A stretch of DNA of 64,000 nucleotides from Desulfobulbaceae bacterium BRH_c16a (GTDB lineage Bacteria > Desulfobacterota > Desulfobulbia > Desulfobulbales > Desulfocapsaceae): positions 1-64,000 of the forward strand of contig LADS01000026.1 of assembly GCA_000961725.1 (NCBI GenBank), given 5' to 3'. Position 1 is the first letter of the stretch; each line of letters begins with the position of its first letter. Position numbers and translations under genes: made by a program. The notes beneath the pieces are model-generated. The model was not told where the DNA came from, did not search any database, and worked only from the letters and a program-made list of their open reading frames with translations. Shown one piece after another: positions 26,503 to 33,368 of this stretch.

Positions 26503-26529
26503 ATTCGACCGTTTTTTAAGGATTATCTG

Positions 26530-26546
26530 GTCCTGTAATACAGGAC
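26530..26546. repeat. 17-base palindrome upstream of baeRF
   Basis: GTCCTGTA-A-TACAGGAC is a perfect 8-bp palindrome with a one-base centre, 28 bases upstream of the baeRF start. The form is that of a dimeric repressor site rather than a terminator. Confidence 0.5.
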
Positions 26547-26562
26547 GAAACCGTGGCCATTT

Positions 26563-26596
26563 TCACCTGCCCGGCAATCGAGTGCCGTGCAGGTGA
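26563..26596. repeat. Long hairpin between dodecin and baeRF
   Basis: TCACCTGC pairs with GCAGGTGA, then after one mismatch CGGCA pairs with TGCCG around a 6-base loop. It could halt transcription after dodecin or protect the mRNA end. There is no T-run on either side, so a classic intrinsic terminator is unlikely. Confidence 0.5.
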
Positions 26597-26616
26597 TTCC
26601 CATGGCAACCAATTCA

Positions 26617-26823
26617 TTACCTCTCAACCTGGAAGGTTACCTTGAGATGAAGCCGGTACACCGTCGGTCTTCCGCCCTCTACCAGGACCTCATGGTCCTT
26701 TATCCAGACACTTCGGACGTTTCGCAAGCTCTCATGAGCCTTCTCTATCCCTACTTTCAGGGCATCGTCGAAACTGCTTTCCGAATCGGAACTCAATTCG
26801 ATTATTTTCGCTATCGATGACAT
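26617..26823 (-). CDS. Dodecin-family flavin-binding protein
   Basis: This 68-residue protein starts at ATG 26823 with GGAGG eight bases upstream; an in-frame extension to 26889 lacks such a site. SSIAKIIELSSDSESSFDDA, GIEKAHESLRNVRSVWIKD and RLHLKVTFQVER reproduce the beta-alpha-beta-beta dodecin fold. It includes the Trp that stacks on flavin in the dodecamer. Dodecins store riboflavin or FMN and buffer free flavins under stress. A sigma-54-like element (-12 box TTGTA) lies at 26906-26921. baeRF follows on the same strand. Confidence 0.93.
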   Translation of the reverse strand: MSSIAKIIELSSDSESSFDDALKVGIEKAHESLRNVRSVWIKDHEVLVEGGRPTVYRLHLKVTFQVER

Positions 26824-26905
26824 AAGGATGCCTCCTTCTATTTGAATTATTTCATGACAATTTTGACTTCGACCCATTTCTTTTTTCAATGGGCAAAAGA
26901 TGGGT

Positions 26906-26921
26906 TACAATAAGCATGCCA
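26906..26921 (-). promoter_or_regulatory. Sigma-54-like promoter of dodecin (imperfect)
   Basis: The minus strand reads TGGCATGCTTATTGTA. The TGGCAY element is perfect and the spacing right, but the conserved C of the -12 box is T. It lies 83 bases upstream of the dodecin start. Confidence 0.4.
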
Positions 26922-27007
26922 TTCCGTTTCGCAGCCGGGGGAATGCTGCGCATAGGTTTTCAGGCATTAATCAACCCCTCAAAGGAGCAGCTCTATCTTC
27001 CATAATT

Positions 27008-27023
27008 CTGGCACATTATTTGT
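27008..27023 (+). promoter_or_regulatory. Sigma-54-like promoter upstream of ubiA-cyo (imperfect)
   Basis: TGGCACATTATTTGTA has a perfect TGGCAC -24 box and a TTGTA -12 box, the same deviation as the divergent dodecin element. It would give a leader of about 165 bases before the prenyltransferase gene. Confidence 0.4.
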
Positions 27024-27063
27024 ATATGATTGGAGGAAATTTCTGCATTCAGCCCAGGAACCG

Positions 27064-27092
27064 AAGGTGTCATGGTGTTTCCATGACACCTT
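27064..27092. promoter_or_regulatory. 12-bp perfect hairpin in the leader of the ubiA-cyo operon
   Basis: AAGGTGTCATGG and CCATGACACCTT pair perfectly around the 5-base loop TGTTT. A second, weaker hairpin (ACGGGA/TCCCGT, 27118-27142) follows. As RNA it would be very stable; as DNA it is a strong palindromic operator. There is no downstream T-run, so attenuation or repressor binding is more likely than simple termination. Within 26824-27200 no gene is seen. Confidence 0.6.
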
Positions 27093-27200
27093 GTATGTGA
27101 GACAGACCCGGCATGTAACGGGAGAGAGAGACTGAATCCCGTCAAACAGGAATTCAATCTTATTCGACAGGAAAATAGGAATATCACAGCAGGGGATGAT

Positions 27201-28139
27201 ATGAACGTCGCAGAATACAGAGGTTTTTCCAGATTGAAGCTCTTCCTGGCTCTTTCCAGAACACCCCACGGGCTGCTCGACTTGTCCGCGCCACTCATTG
27301 CGGCCCTGCTGTGGCTGGGGCATCCTCCTGAAATGAAAATTATCACTCTGGGGATAATTGCCGCTTTTGCCGGCTACACGGCGGTCTATGCCTTAAACGA
27401 CATAGTCGATTATCGAACCGATAAGAAAAAGATCGATCAGGCCGGTTTTCATCGTGAAACCAGCTACCTCGATGCCGCATTCATCCGTCACCCCCTGGCC
27501 CACGGATACTTGAGCATGCCGGAAGCGGTTGCCTGGGCTGGCAGCTGGATGGCGATTTCCCTGGTCAGCGCCTACCTGCTCAACCCTGTCTGCGCCCTCA
27601 TCCTGGTGATCGGCTGCTTCCTGGAAATCCTCTACTGCCTGTTGTTGCAGATCAGTCACCTGCGGACGCTTGTAAGCGGCATTGTCAAAACCCTCGGTGG
27701 TCTTGCGGCGGTATTCGCGGTCGATGCCTCGCCCGATCCCTTCCTGCTGCTGTTGATTTTTCTCTGGCTGTTTTTCTGGGAAATCGGCGGCCAGAATGTT
27801 CCGGCGGACTGGCACGACATTCAGGAGGATATCTCCCTGCAGGCCCGTACCGTTCCGGTGTCGCTCGGTCCTAAAAGAGCGAGCATCATTGTGCTGTCGA
27901 CTCTGGCCATCAGCCTTGTTCTCAGCGGCATTCTATTTCAATCGGTCCCCCTGCAGCTGGCTCTCCCCTTCTATCTGGCTGCCATCCTGGCCGGTATTTA
28001 CCTCCTGATTCTGCCAGCCCTGCGCCTTTATCGAACCAGGGACAGGGATGAAGCCGCGGCACTCTTCAACCGGGCCAGCTATTACCCTTTCGTGCTGCTG
28101 ATTATCGCCCTGGCTGCCCTCGCCTGGCAACATGCCTGA
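27201..28139 (+). CDS. UbiA-family prenyltransferase next to the cyo operon
   Basis: This 312-residue polytopic membrane protein has about nine helices. The first Asp-rich motif is NDIVDYRTDKKKID and the second is DWHDIQEDISLQARTVPV, which bind the prenyl diphosphate through Mg2+. UbiA enzymes attach isoprenoid chains to quinone rings, haem (CyoE/CtaB), chlorophyll or lipid headgroups. The motifs differ from haem O synthase, which usually has NDxxDxxxDxxMxRT and a DDYxxAGVPMLP-like second motif. It nevertheless occupies the position where a haem farnesyltransferase might be expected beside cyoABCD. The first helix resembles proteins grouped near EboC or MenA only loosely. The substrate is unassigned. 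AGGGGATGAT precedes the ATG. Confidence 0.75.
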   Translation: MNVAEYRGFSRLKLFLALSRTPHGLLDLSAPLIAALLWLGHPPEMKIITLGIIAAFAGYTAVYALNDIVDYRTDKKKIDQAGFHRETSYLDAAFIRHPLAHGYLSMPEAVAWAGSWMAISLVSAYLLNPVCALILVIGCFLEILYCLLLQISHLRTLVSGIVKTLGGLAAVFAVDASPDPFLLLLIFLWLFFWEIGGQNVPADWHDIQEDISLQARTVPVSLGPKRASIIVLSTLAISLVLSGILFQSVPLQLALPFYLAAILAGIYLLILPALRLYRTRDRDEAAALFNRASYYPFVLLIIALAALAWQHA

Positions 28140-28173
28140 AAAGACGTCCCACTAAAGAGTCGTCAGGAACAAC

Positions 28174-28189
28174 TGGTATTCTTTTTGCT
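28174..28189 (+). promoter_or_regulatory. Sigma-54-type promoter ahead of cyoA
   Basis: TGGTATTCTTTTTGCT has GG-N10-GC spacing and a perfect TTGCT -12 element. It lies in the 177-base gap between the prenyltransferase stop and cyoA, about 130 bases before the cyoA start, and could drive cyoABCD separately. Confidence 0.5.
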
Positions 28190-28316
28190 AGTCACATTAA
28201 GCGCATCCGGCTCTCTGCCGAAGCCGGAACATCAATCCCCTTTTACCAAAACAACACAGGAGTGAAGCGGATCGAAATTACCCAGGAGATATGTGCATAA
28301 CAAGGATCGATAATCC

Positions 28317-29270
28317 ATGAAGAAGACACATGACCTGACCCATCCCCGCAAGCCTCGATCAATATTATCCTTTTTTCTCCGGATGATGTGCCTCTTCGCC
28401 GTCACCTTCCTCGGAGGCTGCAGCGAAATGGTTCTGTTCGATCCGAAAGGGCCTGTCGGCGAGACGGAGCGGTTTGTCATTCTGACAGCTTTTGCCCTCA
28501 TGCTGATCGTCGTAATTCCGGTTTTCATCATGGCATACTGGTTCTCCAGGAAATACCGGGCCACCAACACCAAAGCACCTTACGACCCGAAATGGAGCTA
28601 TTCCGGAAAAATAGAATTCGTCATCTGGGTGATCCCGGCAATCATTGTCACCTGTCTCGGGATCCTGACCTGGAACACCACTTTCCGGCTCGATCCCTAC
28701 AAACCCCTCGACTCTGCTGTCAAGCCCATCACCATCGAAGTGGTATCCCTGGACTGGAAATGGCTGTTCATCTATCCGGAAGAAAATATCGCCGTCGTCA
28801 GCGAGGTCGTTTTTCCCGCCGATACGCCGCTGAACTTCAGACTCACCTCGGATACCGTCATGACGTCCTTTTTCATCCCGCAGCTGGGCAGTCAGATATA
28901 CGCCATGGCCGGCATGACGTCCCGGCTGCACCTCCTGGCGAATGAGCCCGGAACGTATGCCGGTCAAAACCAGCAATTCAGCGGCTTCGGTTACGCCAAC
29001 ATGACATTCAAGGCGATCGCCACTTCCCCCGAACACTTTGCAGCATGGGTGCAGGAGGTGAAAAAATCGCCGAAAAAACTTGATCCGGCCAGATACCGGG
29101 AACTGGTTAAGCCCACCACCGGCTACCCCGTGACCTATTTCTCTTCGAGCACCCCCGATCTGTTCAATTCCATCATTGCCACGTACCACGATTCCAGCCA
29201 TGAAGATTCCGGCGCCATGGACGGCAGACACGGTTCCATGCCCAACACCCACAGCCAGCAGGGAGATTGA
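28317..29270 (+). CDS. cyoA: Cytochrome o-type quinol oxidase subunit II
   Basis: This 317-residue lipoprotein precursor has the lipobox LGGC near residue 36, two transmembrane helices and a periplasmic cupredoxin domain (about residues 130-250). The domain carries [19 protein letters not shown] and [30 protein letters not shown]. It lacks the Cys/His ligands of the CuA centre, which marks the protein as a quinol-oxidising CyoA rather than cytochrome c oxidase subunit II. The C-terminal tail is His/Ser/Asp-rich. It is followed after one base by cyoB, then cyoC and cyoD, in standard order. Confidence 0.93.
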   Translation: MKKTHDLTHPRKPRSILSFFLRMMCLFAVTFLGGCSEMVLFDPKGPVGETERFVILTAFALMLIVVIPVFIMAYWFSRKYRATNTKAPYDPKWSYSGKIEFVIWVIPAIIVTCLGILTWNTTFRLDPYKPLDSAVKPITIEVVSLDWKWLFIYPEENIAVVSEVVFPADTPLNFRLTSDTVMTSFFIPQLGSQIYAMAGMTSRLHLLANEPGTYAGQNQQFSGFGYANMTFKAIATSPEHFAAWVQEVKKSPKKLDPARYRELVKPTTGYPVTYFSSSTPDLFNSIIATYHDSSHEDSGAMDGRHGSMPNTHSQQGD

Positions 29271-29271
29271 T

Positions 29272-31290
29272 ATGTTCGGCAGACTGACCCTTTCGGCAAT
29301 GTACCATGAAGATCTCATCGTTATGGCCGCCGTGGCCGGTTCGCTGGCGATGGGCCTGGCGCTTGTGGTCATGATCACCTACAAACGGAAGTGGACATAC
29401 CTCTGGACGGAATGGCTGACCAGCCTCGACCACAAAAGGATCGGTATAATGTATATCTGTCTGGCCCTGGTCATGATGCTGAGGGGAATTGCCGATGCCC
29501 TGATGATGCGGGTCCAGCAGGCCGTTGCCGTAGGGACTTCTTATGGCTATCTCGGGCCGGATCACTTCAACCAGATCTTCACCGCCCACGGCACGATCAT
29601 GATCATTTTCGTGGCCATGCCGTTTCTGTCCGGCCTGATGAACATCGTCGTTCCGCTGCAGATCGGTGCCAGGGATGTGGCATTTCCCTTCCTGAATTCG
29701 GTCAGCTTCTGGCTGACCGCGGCCGGAGCATTGCTGGTCATGGTCTCCTTAGGGGTAGGTGAATTTTCCAAGGCCGGCTGGTCCGGGTATTCCCCCATGA
29801 CCGAGATGAACATCAGTCCGGACTCGGGTGTCGACTACTGGTTATGGTCGATGCAGATAGCAGGGCTCGGCTCACTTCTGACCAGCATCAATTTTATCGT
29901 CACTATCATGAACATGCGCGCCCCGGGAATGACGCTCATGCGGATGCCGATCTTCACCTGGAATGCCCTGTGCACTTCCGTGCTTATTCTTTTTGCCTTC
30001 CCCGTTCTGACCGCCGCTTTAGCCATGGTGACATTCGATCGGTACATGGACATGCATTTTTTCAGCAACACCCACGGCGGCAACCTGATGATGTATGTCA
30101 ATCTGTTCTGGATGTGGGGTCATCCCGAGGTCTATATTGTCGTCCTGCCGGCTTTCGGGATCTTTTCCGAAGTCACGCCCACCTTCTCGGGAAAACCGTT
30201 GTTCGGTTATACCTCCATGGTATTTGCCACTATTGCGATTACCTTTTTGTCTTTCGGCGTCTGGCTGCACCACTTTTTCACCATGGGAGCCGGTCCCGCG
30301 GTAAACTTCTTCTTTGGTTTCGCCACCATGATCATTGCCATTCCGACCGGCGTGAAGATCTTCAACTGGCTGTTCACCATGTACCGCGGCCGGATACGGT
30401 TCACTTCGCCGATGTACTGGACCGTGGGATTTATCACGGCTTTTGCCGTCGGGGGGATGACGGGCGTGCTGCTGGCCTCGCCTCCTGCCAATTTCGTGCT
30501 GCACAACAGCCTTTTCCTGATCGCCCACTTCCACAATGTGCTGATCGCCGGGGCGCTGTTCGGCTACTTCGCCGGTTTTACCTACTGGTTTCCGAAAGCC
30601 TTCGGCTTTACCCTGAGCGAAAAATGGGGCAAACGGGCGTTCTGGTCCTGGATTATCGGCTTTTACCTGGCCTTTTTCCCCCTGTATGCCCTGGGATTCA
30701 TGGGAATGCCCCGCCGCATGCTGCATTACGACAACCCGGCATGGCGGCCTTATCTTCTCCTTGCTGCCGCCGGGGCCGCCCTGATCCTGTTCGGTATTAT
30801 CTGTCAGATGATTCAATTAATCGTGAGCATCAGGCAACGCCTTGCCAACCGCGATCTGACAGGCGACCCCTGGAACGGCCGCACCCTGGAATGGTCCACA
30901 GCCTCGCCGCCGCCATTCTACAATTTCGCCAGGATTCCGACTGTGCACGGAATCGACGCCTTTAACGACATGAAGGAGAAAAAGATCGCGTATCGCAAAC
31001 CCGACCGATACGAGGACATCCATATGCCCAGAAACACCGCCTACGGCTTCATCAACGGCATGCTGGCCTTTGTCTTCGGCTTCGCCATGATCTGGCATAT
31101 CTGGTGGCTGGCTCTTTTCAGCGCTGCAGGTCTGCTTTTTGCCATCATCGCCCGCGCTTCCGACGATAACATCCATACCACCGTGCCTGCCGCCGAAGTC
31201 GAACGGATCGAGCAGGAACATTACCGGCAGGTGAGCGCCTACCAACGGTCCGCAAGACAAGCTCAACGCCGAAAATTTTCCGGGAGGTAA
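29272..31290 (+). CDS. cyoB: Cytochrome o-type quinol oxidase subunit I
   Basis: This 672-residue membrane protein carries the low-spin haem and the binuclear haem-CuB site where O2 is reduced and protons are pumped. The start at 29272 lies one base after cyoA. Seen are [14 protein letters not shown] with a haem ligand His, [17 protein letters not shown] with the CuB His and cross-linked Tyr, the WLHHFFTMG His pair, and [13 protein letters not shown] with the high-spin haem His and second low-spin ligand. The long C-terminal extension with [17 protein letters not shown] is typical of CyoB. Haem O synthase (cyoE) does not follow cyoD as it does in many bacteria. Confidence 0.96.
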   Translation: MFGRLTLSAMYHEDLIVMAAVAGSLAMGLALVVMITYKRKWTYLWTEWLTSLDHKRIGIMYICLALVMMLRGIADALMMRVQQAVAVGTSYGYLGPDHFNQIFTAHGTIMIIFVAMPFLSGLMNIVVPLQIGARDVAFPFLNSVSFWLTAAGALLVMVSLGVGEFSKAGWSGYSPMTEMNISPDSGVDYWLWSMQIAGLGSLLTSINFIVTIMNMRAPGMTLMRMPIFTWNALCTSVLILFAFPVLTAALAMVTFDRYMDMHFFSNTHGGNLMMYVNLFWMWGHPEVYIVVLPAFGIFSEVTPTFSGKPLFGYTSMVFATIAITFLSFGVWLHHFFTMGAGPAVNFFFGFATMIIAIPTGVKIFNWLFTMYRGRIRFTSPMYWTVGFITAFAVGGMTGVLLASPPANFVLHNSLFLIAHFHNVLIAGALFGYFAGFTYWFPKAFGFTLSEKWGKRAFWSWIIGFYLAFFPLYALGFMGMPRRMLHYDNPAWRPYLLLAAAGAALILFGIICQMIQLIVSIRQRLANRDLTGDPWNGRTLEWSTASPPPFYNFARIPTVHGIDAFNDMKEKKIAYRKPDRYEDIHMPRNTAYGFINGMLAFVFGFAMIWHIWWLALFSAAGLLFAIIARASDDNIHTTVPAAEVERIEQEHYRQVSAYQRSARQAQRRKFSGR

Positions 31291-31292
31291 AC

Positions 31293-31907
31293 ATGACAAC
31301 GGAGGCCCGGGGAATCGCTGCCACTCCTCACGAAGCATTTGCAGAACACGATGTCTCAGCCGGTCAGGCATTCGGCTTCTGGCTCTACCTGATGTCCGAC
31401 CTGGTGCTCTTTTCCGCCCTTTTCGCGACGTTTGCCGTCCTCGCTCACAGCTTTGCCGGCGGCCCGACGGGCAAGGATATCATCCATCTGCCGTATGTCT
31501 TCGGCGAAACCATGCTCCTGCTGTTCAGCAGCGGAACCTGTGGCCTGGCCATGCTGAACATGTACGCAGGCAGGCGGACCCCAGTTCTCGCGTGGCTCGC
31601 TGTCACGTTTGTGCTGGGATTTGGCTTTATCCTCATGGAGCTCCACGAATTCCGGACCTTGATCGTTGACGGTCACGGACCGGACCGGAGTGCGTACCTT
31701 TCGGCATTTTTTACCCTGATCGGCACCCATGGCCTCCATGTCGCCTCCGGCCTGATATGGATGGCCGTGATGATAAATCAGGTGATCGTCAAAGGCTTGA
31801 CCATACCTGTCCAGTCCCGTCTGATGCGCCTGAGCATGTTCTGGCATTTTCTCGATATCGTATGGGTGGCCGTATTTACCGTCGTCTACCTGATGGGGGT
31901 CCTGTAA
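31293..31907 (+). CDS. cyoC: Cytochrome o-type quinol oxidase subunit III
   Basis: The gene encodes 204 residues with five transmembrane helices. [45 protein letters not shown] and [17 protein letters not shown] are the conserved helices of CyoC, including the HGxHVxxG element. It follows cyoB after two bases and is preceded by GGGAGGTAAAC. CyoC supports assembly and stability of the oxidase and carries no metal centre. Confidence 0.95.
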   Translation: MTTEARGIAATPHEAFAEHDVSAGQAFGFWLYLMSDLVLFSALFATFAVLAHSFAGGPTGKDIIHLPYVFGETMLLLFSSGTCGLAMLNMYAGRRTPVLAWLAVTFVLGFGFILMELHEFRTLIVDGHGPDRSAYLSAFFTLIGTHGLHVASGLIWMAVMINQVIVKGLTIPVQSRLMRLSMFWHFLDIVWVAVFTVVYLMGVL

Positions 31908-32231
31908 ATGACACAAACATCCTATGACAGCGGGGCAAGCCATGGAAGCTTGAAATCCTACACCGTCGGTTTCCTTCTTTCGATTGCCCTGACCGTAGTC
32001 GCATTTGGCGTGGCGATGAGCGGCACGCTGCCCCGTCCGGCCATTTTTATTATTATTCTTGCCGCCGCAGTCGCCCAGATCCTCGTGCACCTCCATTACT
32101 TCCTGCACCTGGATACCTCGTCGGCTGAGCGCTGGAACCTGCTGGCTTTCCTGTTCACGGTGATGATCATGATTATTTTTATCGGTGGGTCTATCTGGAT
32201 CATGTACAACCTGAATTACCGCATGATGTAG
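31908..32231 (+). CDS. cyoD: Cytochrome o-type quinol oxidase subunit IV
   Basis: This 107-residue protein has three helices and typical SLKSYTVGFLLSIALTVVAF and LVHLHYFLHLD segments. The ATG directly abuts the cyoC stop codon. CyoD assists insertion of CuB into subunit I. It closes the visible oxidase operon; a long inverted repeat and the PfkB kinase gene follow. Confidence 0.93.
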   Translation: MTQTSYDSGASHGSLKSYTVGFLLSIALTVVAFGVAMSGTLPRPAIFIIILAAAVAQILVHLHYFLHLDTSSAERWNLLAFLFTVMIMIIFIGGSIWIMYNLNYRMM

Positions 32232-32339
32232 GTAACCGTTCACCAGCACCCCATTTTCGTCCGATCAGGCCACCTCACATAGCCAACTATAGCTCGGCGG
32301 CCTGCTTGAACGAACCTGGAGCACTGGATGAACGGTTAC
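32232..32339. repeat. 11-bp inverted repeat after cyoD
   Basis: GTAACCGTTCA (32232-32242) and TGAACGGTTAC (32329-32339) are perfect inverse copies flanking 86 bases. With one gap the match extends a few bases inward (CCAG/CTGG). It lies in the 189-base gap before pfkB. It may be a pair of regulator sites or the ends of a small mobile remnant. No gene lies inside. Confidence 0.45.
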
Positions 32340-32420
32340 AGATCCGGGTTATGCAATCTGGGGATGTGTTAACGATTACTGATGCATTAAAAACTGAAGA
32401 TTATGACGAAGAGGAACAAC

Positions 32421-33365
32421 ATGGCAGATGAAAAAACAATTGTAACCCTTACCCTGAATCCCTGCCTCGATATCAGCGCCGAGGTGGACGACCTGAAACC
32501 GGACAACAAGCTGCGCTGTCGCAACGTCAGACGCGAGCCCGGCGGGGGCGGAGTCAATGTCAGCCGGGCGATCACCCTTCTTGGAGGCAGGGCCAGAGCG
32601 GTATTTCCAGCAGGCGGGGGTACAGGTAAAAGAATCGACGAATCCCTGAAAAGAATGGGAGTCGATAGTCACCCTGTTTTTATCGAAAGGCTGACCAGGG
32701 AAAGTTTCGCGGTGCGGGAACTGCACCACGGCGAACAGTATCGTTTCGCCATGCCCGGCCCCGAGCTGAAAGAATGGCAGATGTGCCTGCAGACTGTCAT
32801 CGACTTTGACCCGCCGCCGGCCTATCTGATCCTATCGGGCAGTCTGCCGCCGGGCGTTCCCGAGAACTTCTACGCGCAGCTGGCCCGGCATTTTGCCGAC
32901 CTCCCGACAAAAGTCATCCTGGATACTTCGGGAAAACCGTTCGAGCTTGCCCTGGGAGAACAGATATACTTGATAAAACCCAACCAGCAGGAGCTTGAGC
33001 AGCACTGCGACTGTTCTCTTGCCGAAGAAAAAGACCAGGAGAAGCTCTGCCGCGAGCTGGTCGATAAAAATAGCTGCGAAGTGCTGATCCTCACTCTCGG
33101 CAAAAACGGGGCGCTGCTCACCACAAGAGACGATCAGTTTCGAGCGGCAGGGATTGAGGTTGACGAGGTCAGCTCCGTTGGCGCTGGCGACAGTTTTGTC
33201 GGTGGAATGATACTTGCCTTGCAGCGGGGATGGCAGATGCGGGATGCCTTCCTCTACGGCATGGCAGCCGGTACCGCGGCAATGCTCTCGGAAGGCACCC
33301 AGTTGTGCGACAAGGACGATACGGACCGGTTTTTCAAGATCCTGCAGCAACGTCAGCGCGGATAA
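32421..33365 (+). CDS. PfkB-type hexose kinase (6-phosphofructokinase II-like)
   Basis: This 314-residue ribokinase-fold enzyme starts at ATG 32421 behind AAGAGGA; an ATG at 32403 is also in frame. The N-terminal TLTLNPCLDISAEVDDLKPDNK and GGGGVNVSRAITLLGG are typical of the PfkB/FruK/LacC group. The C-terminal VSSVGAGDSFVGGMILAL holds the catalytic Asp in the GAGDS anion hole. The closest match by eye is the minor 6-phosphofructokinase PfkB of E. coli, but 1-phosphofructokinase or tagatose-6-phosphate kinase cannot be excluded. Its stop is three bases from the convergent end of the P-ATPase. With PEP synthase nearby it may help set glycolytic versus gluconeogenic flow. Confidence 0.85.
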   Translation: MADEKTIVTLTLNPCLDISAEVDDLKPDNKLRCRNVRREPGGGGVNVSRAITLLGGRARAVFPAGGGTGKRIDESLKRMGVDSHPVFIERLTRESFAVRELHHGEQYRFAMPGPELKEWQMCLQTVIDFDPPPAYLILSGSLPPGVPENFYAQLARHFADLPTKVILDTSGKPFELALGEQIYLIKPNQQELEQHCDCSLAEEKDQEKLCRELVDKNSCEVLILTLGKNGALLTTRDDQFRAAGIEVDEVSSVGAGDSFVGGMILALQRGWQMRDAFLYGMAAGTAAMLSEGTQLCDKDDTDRFFKILQQRQRG

Positions 33366-33368
33366 TAT

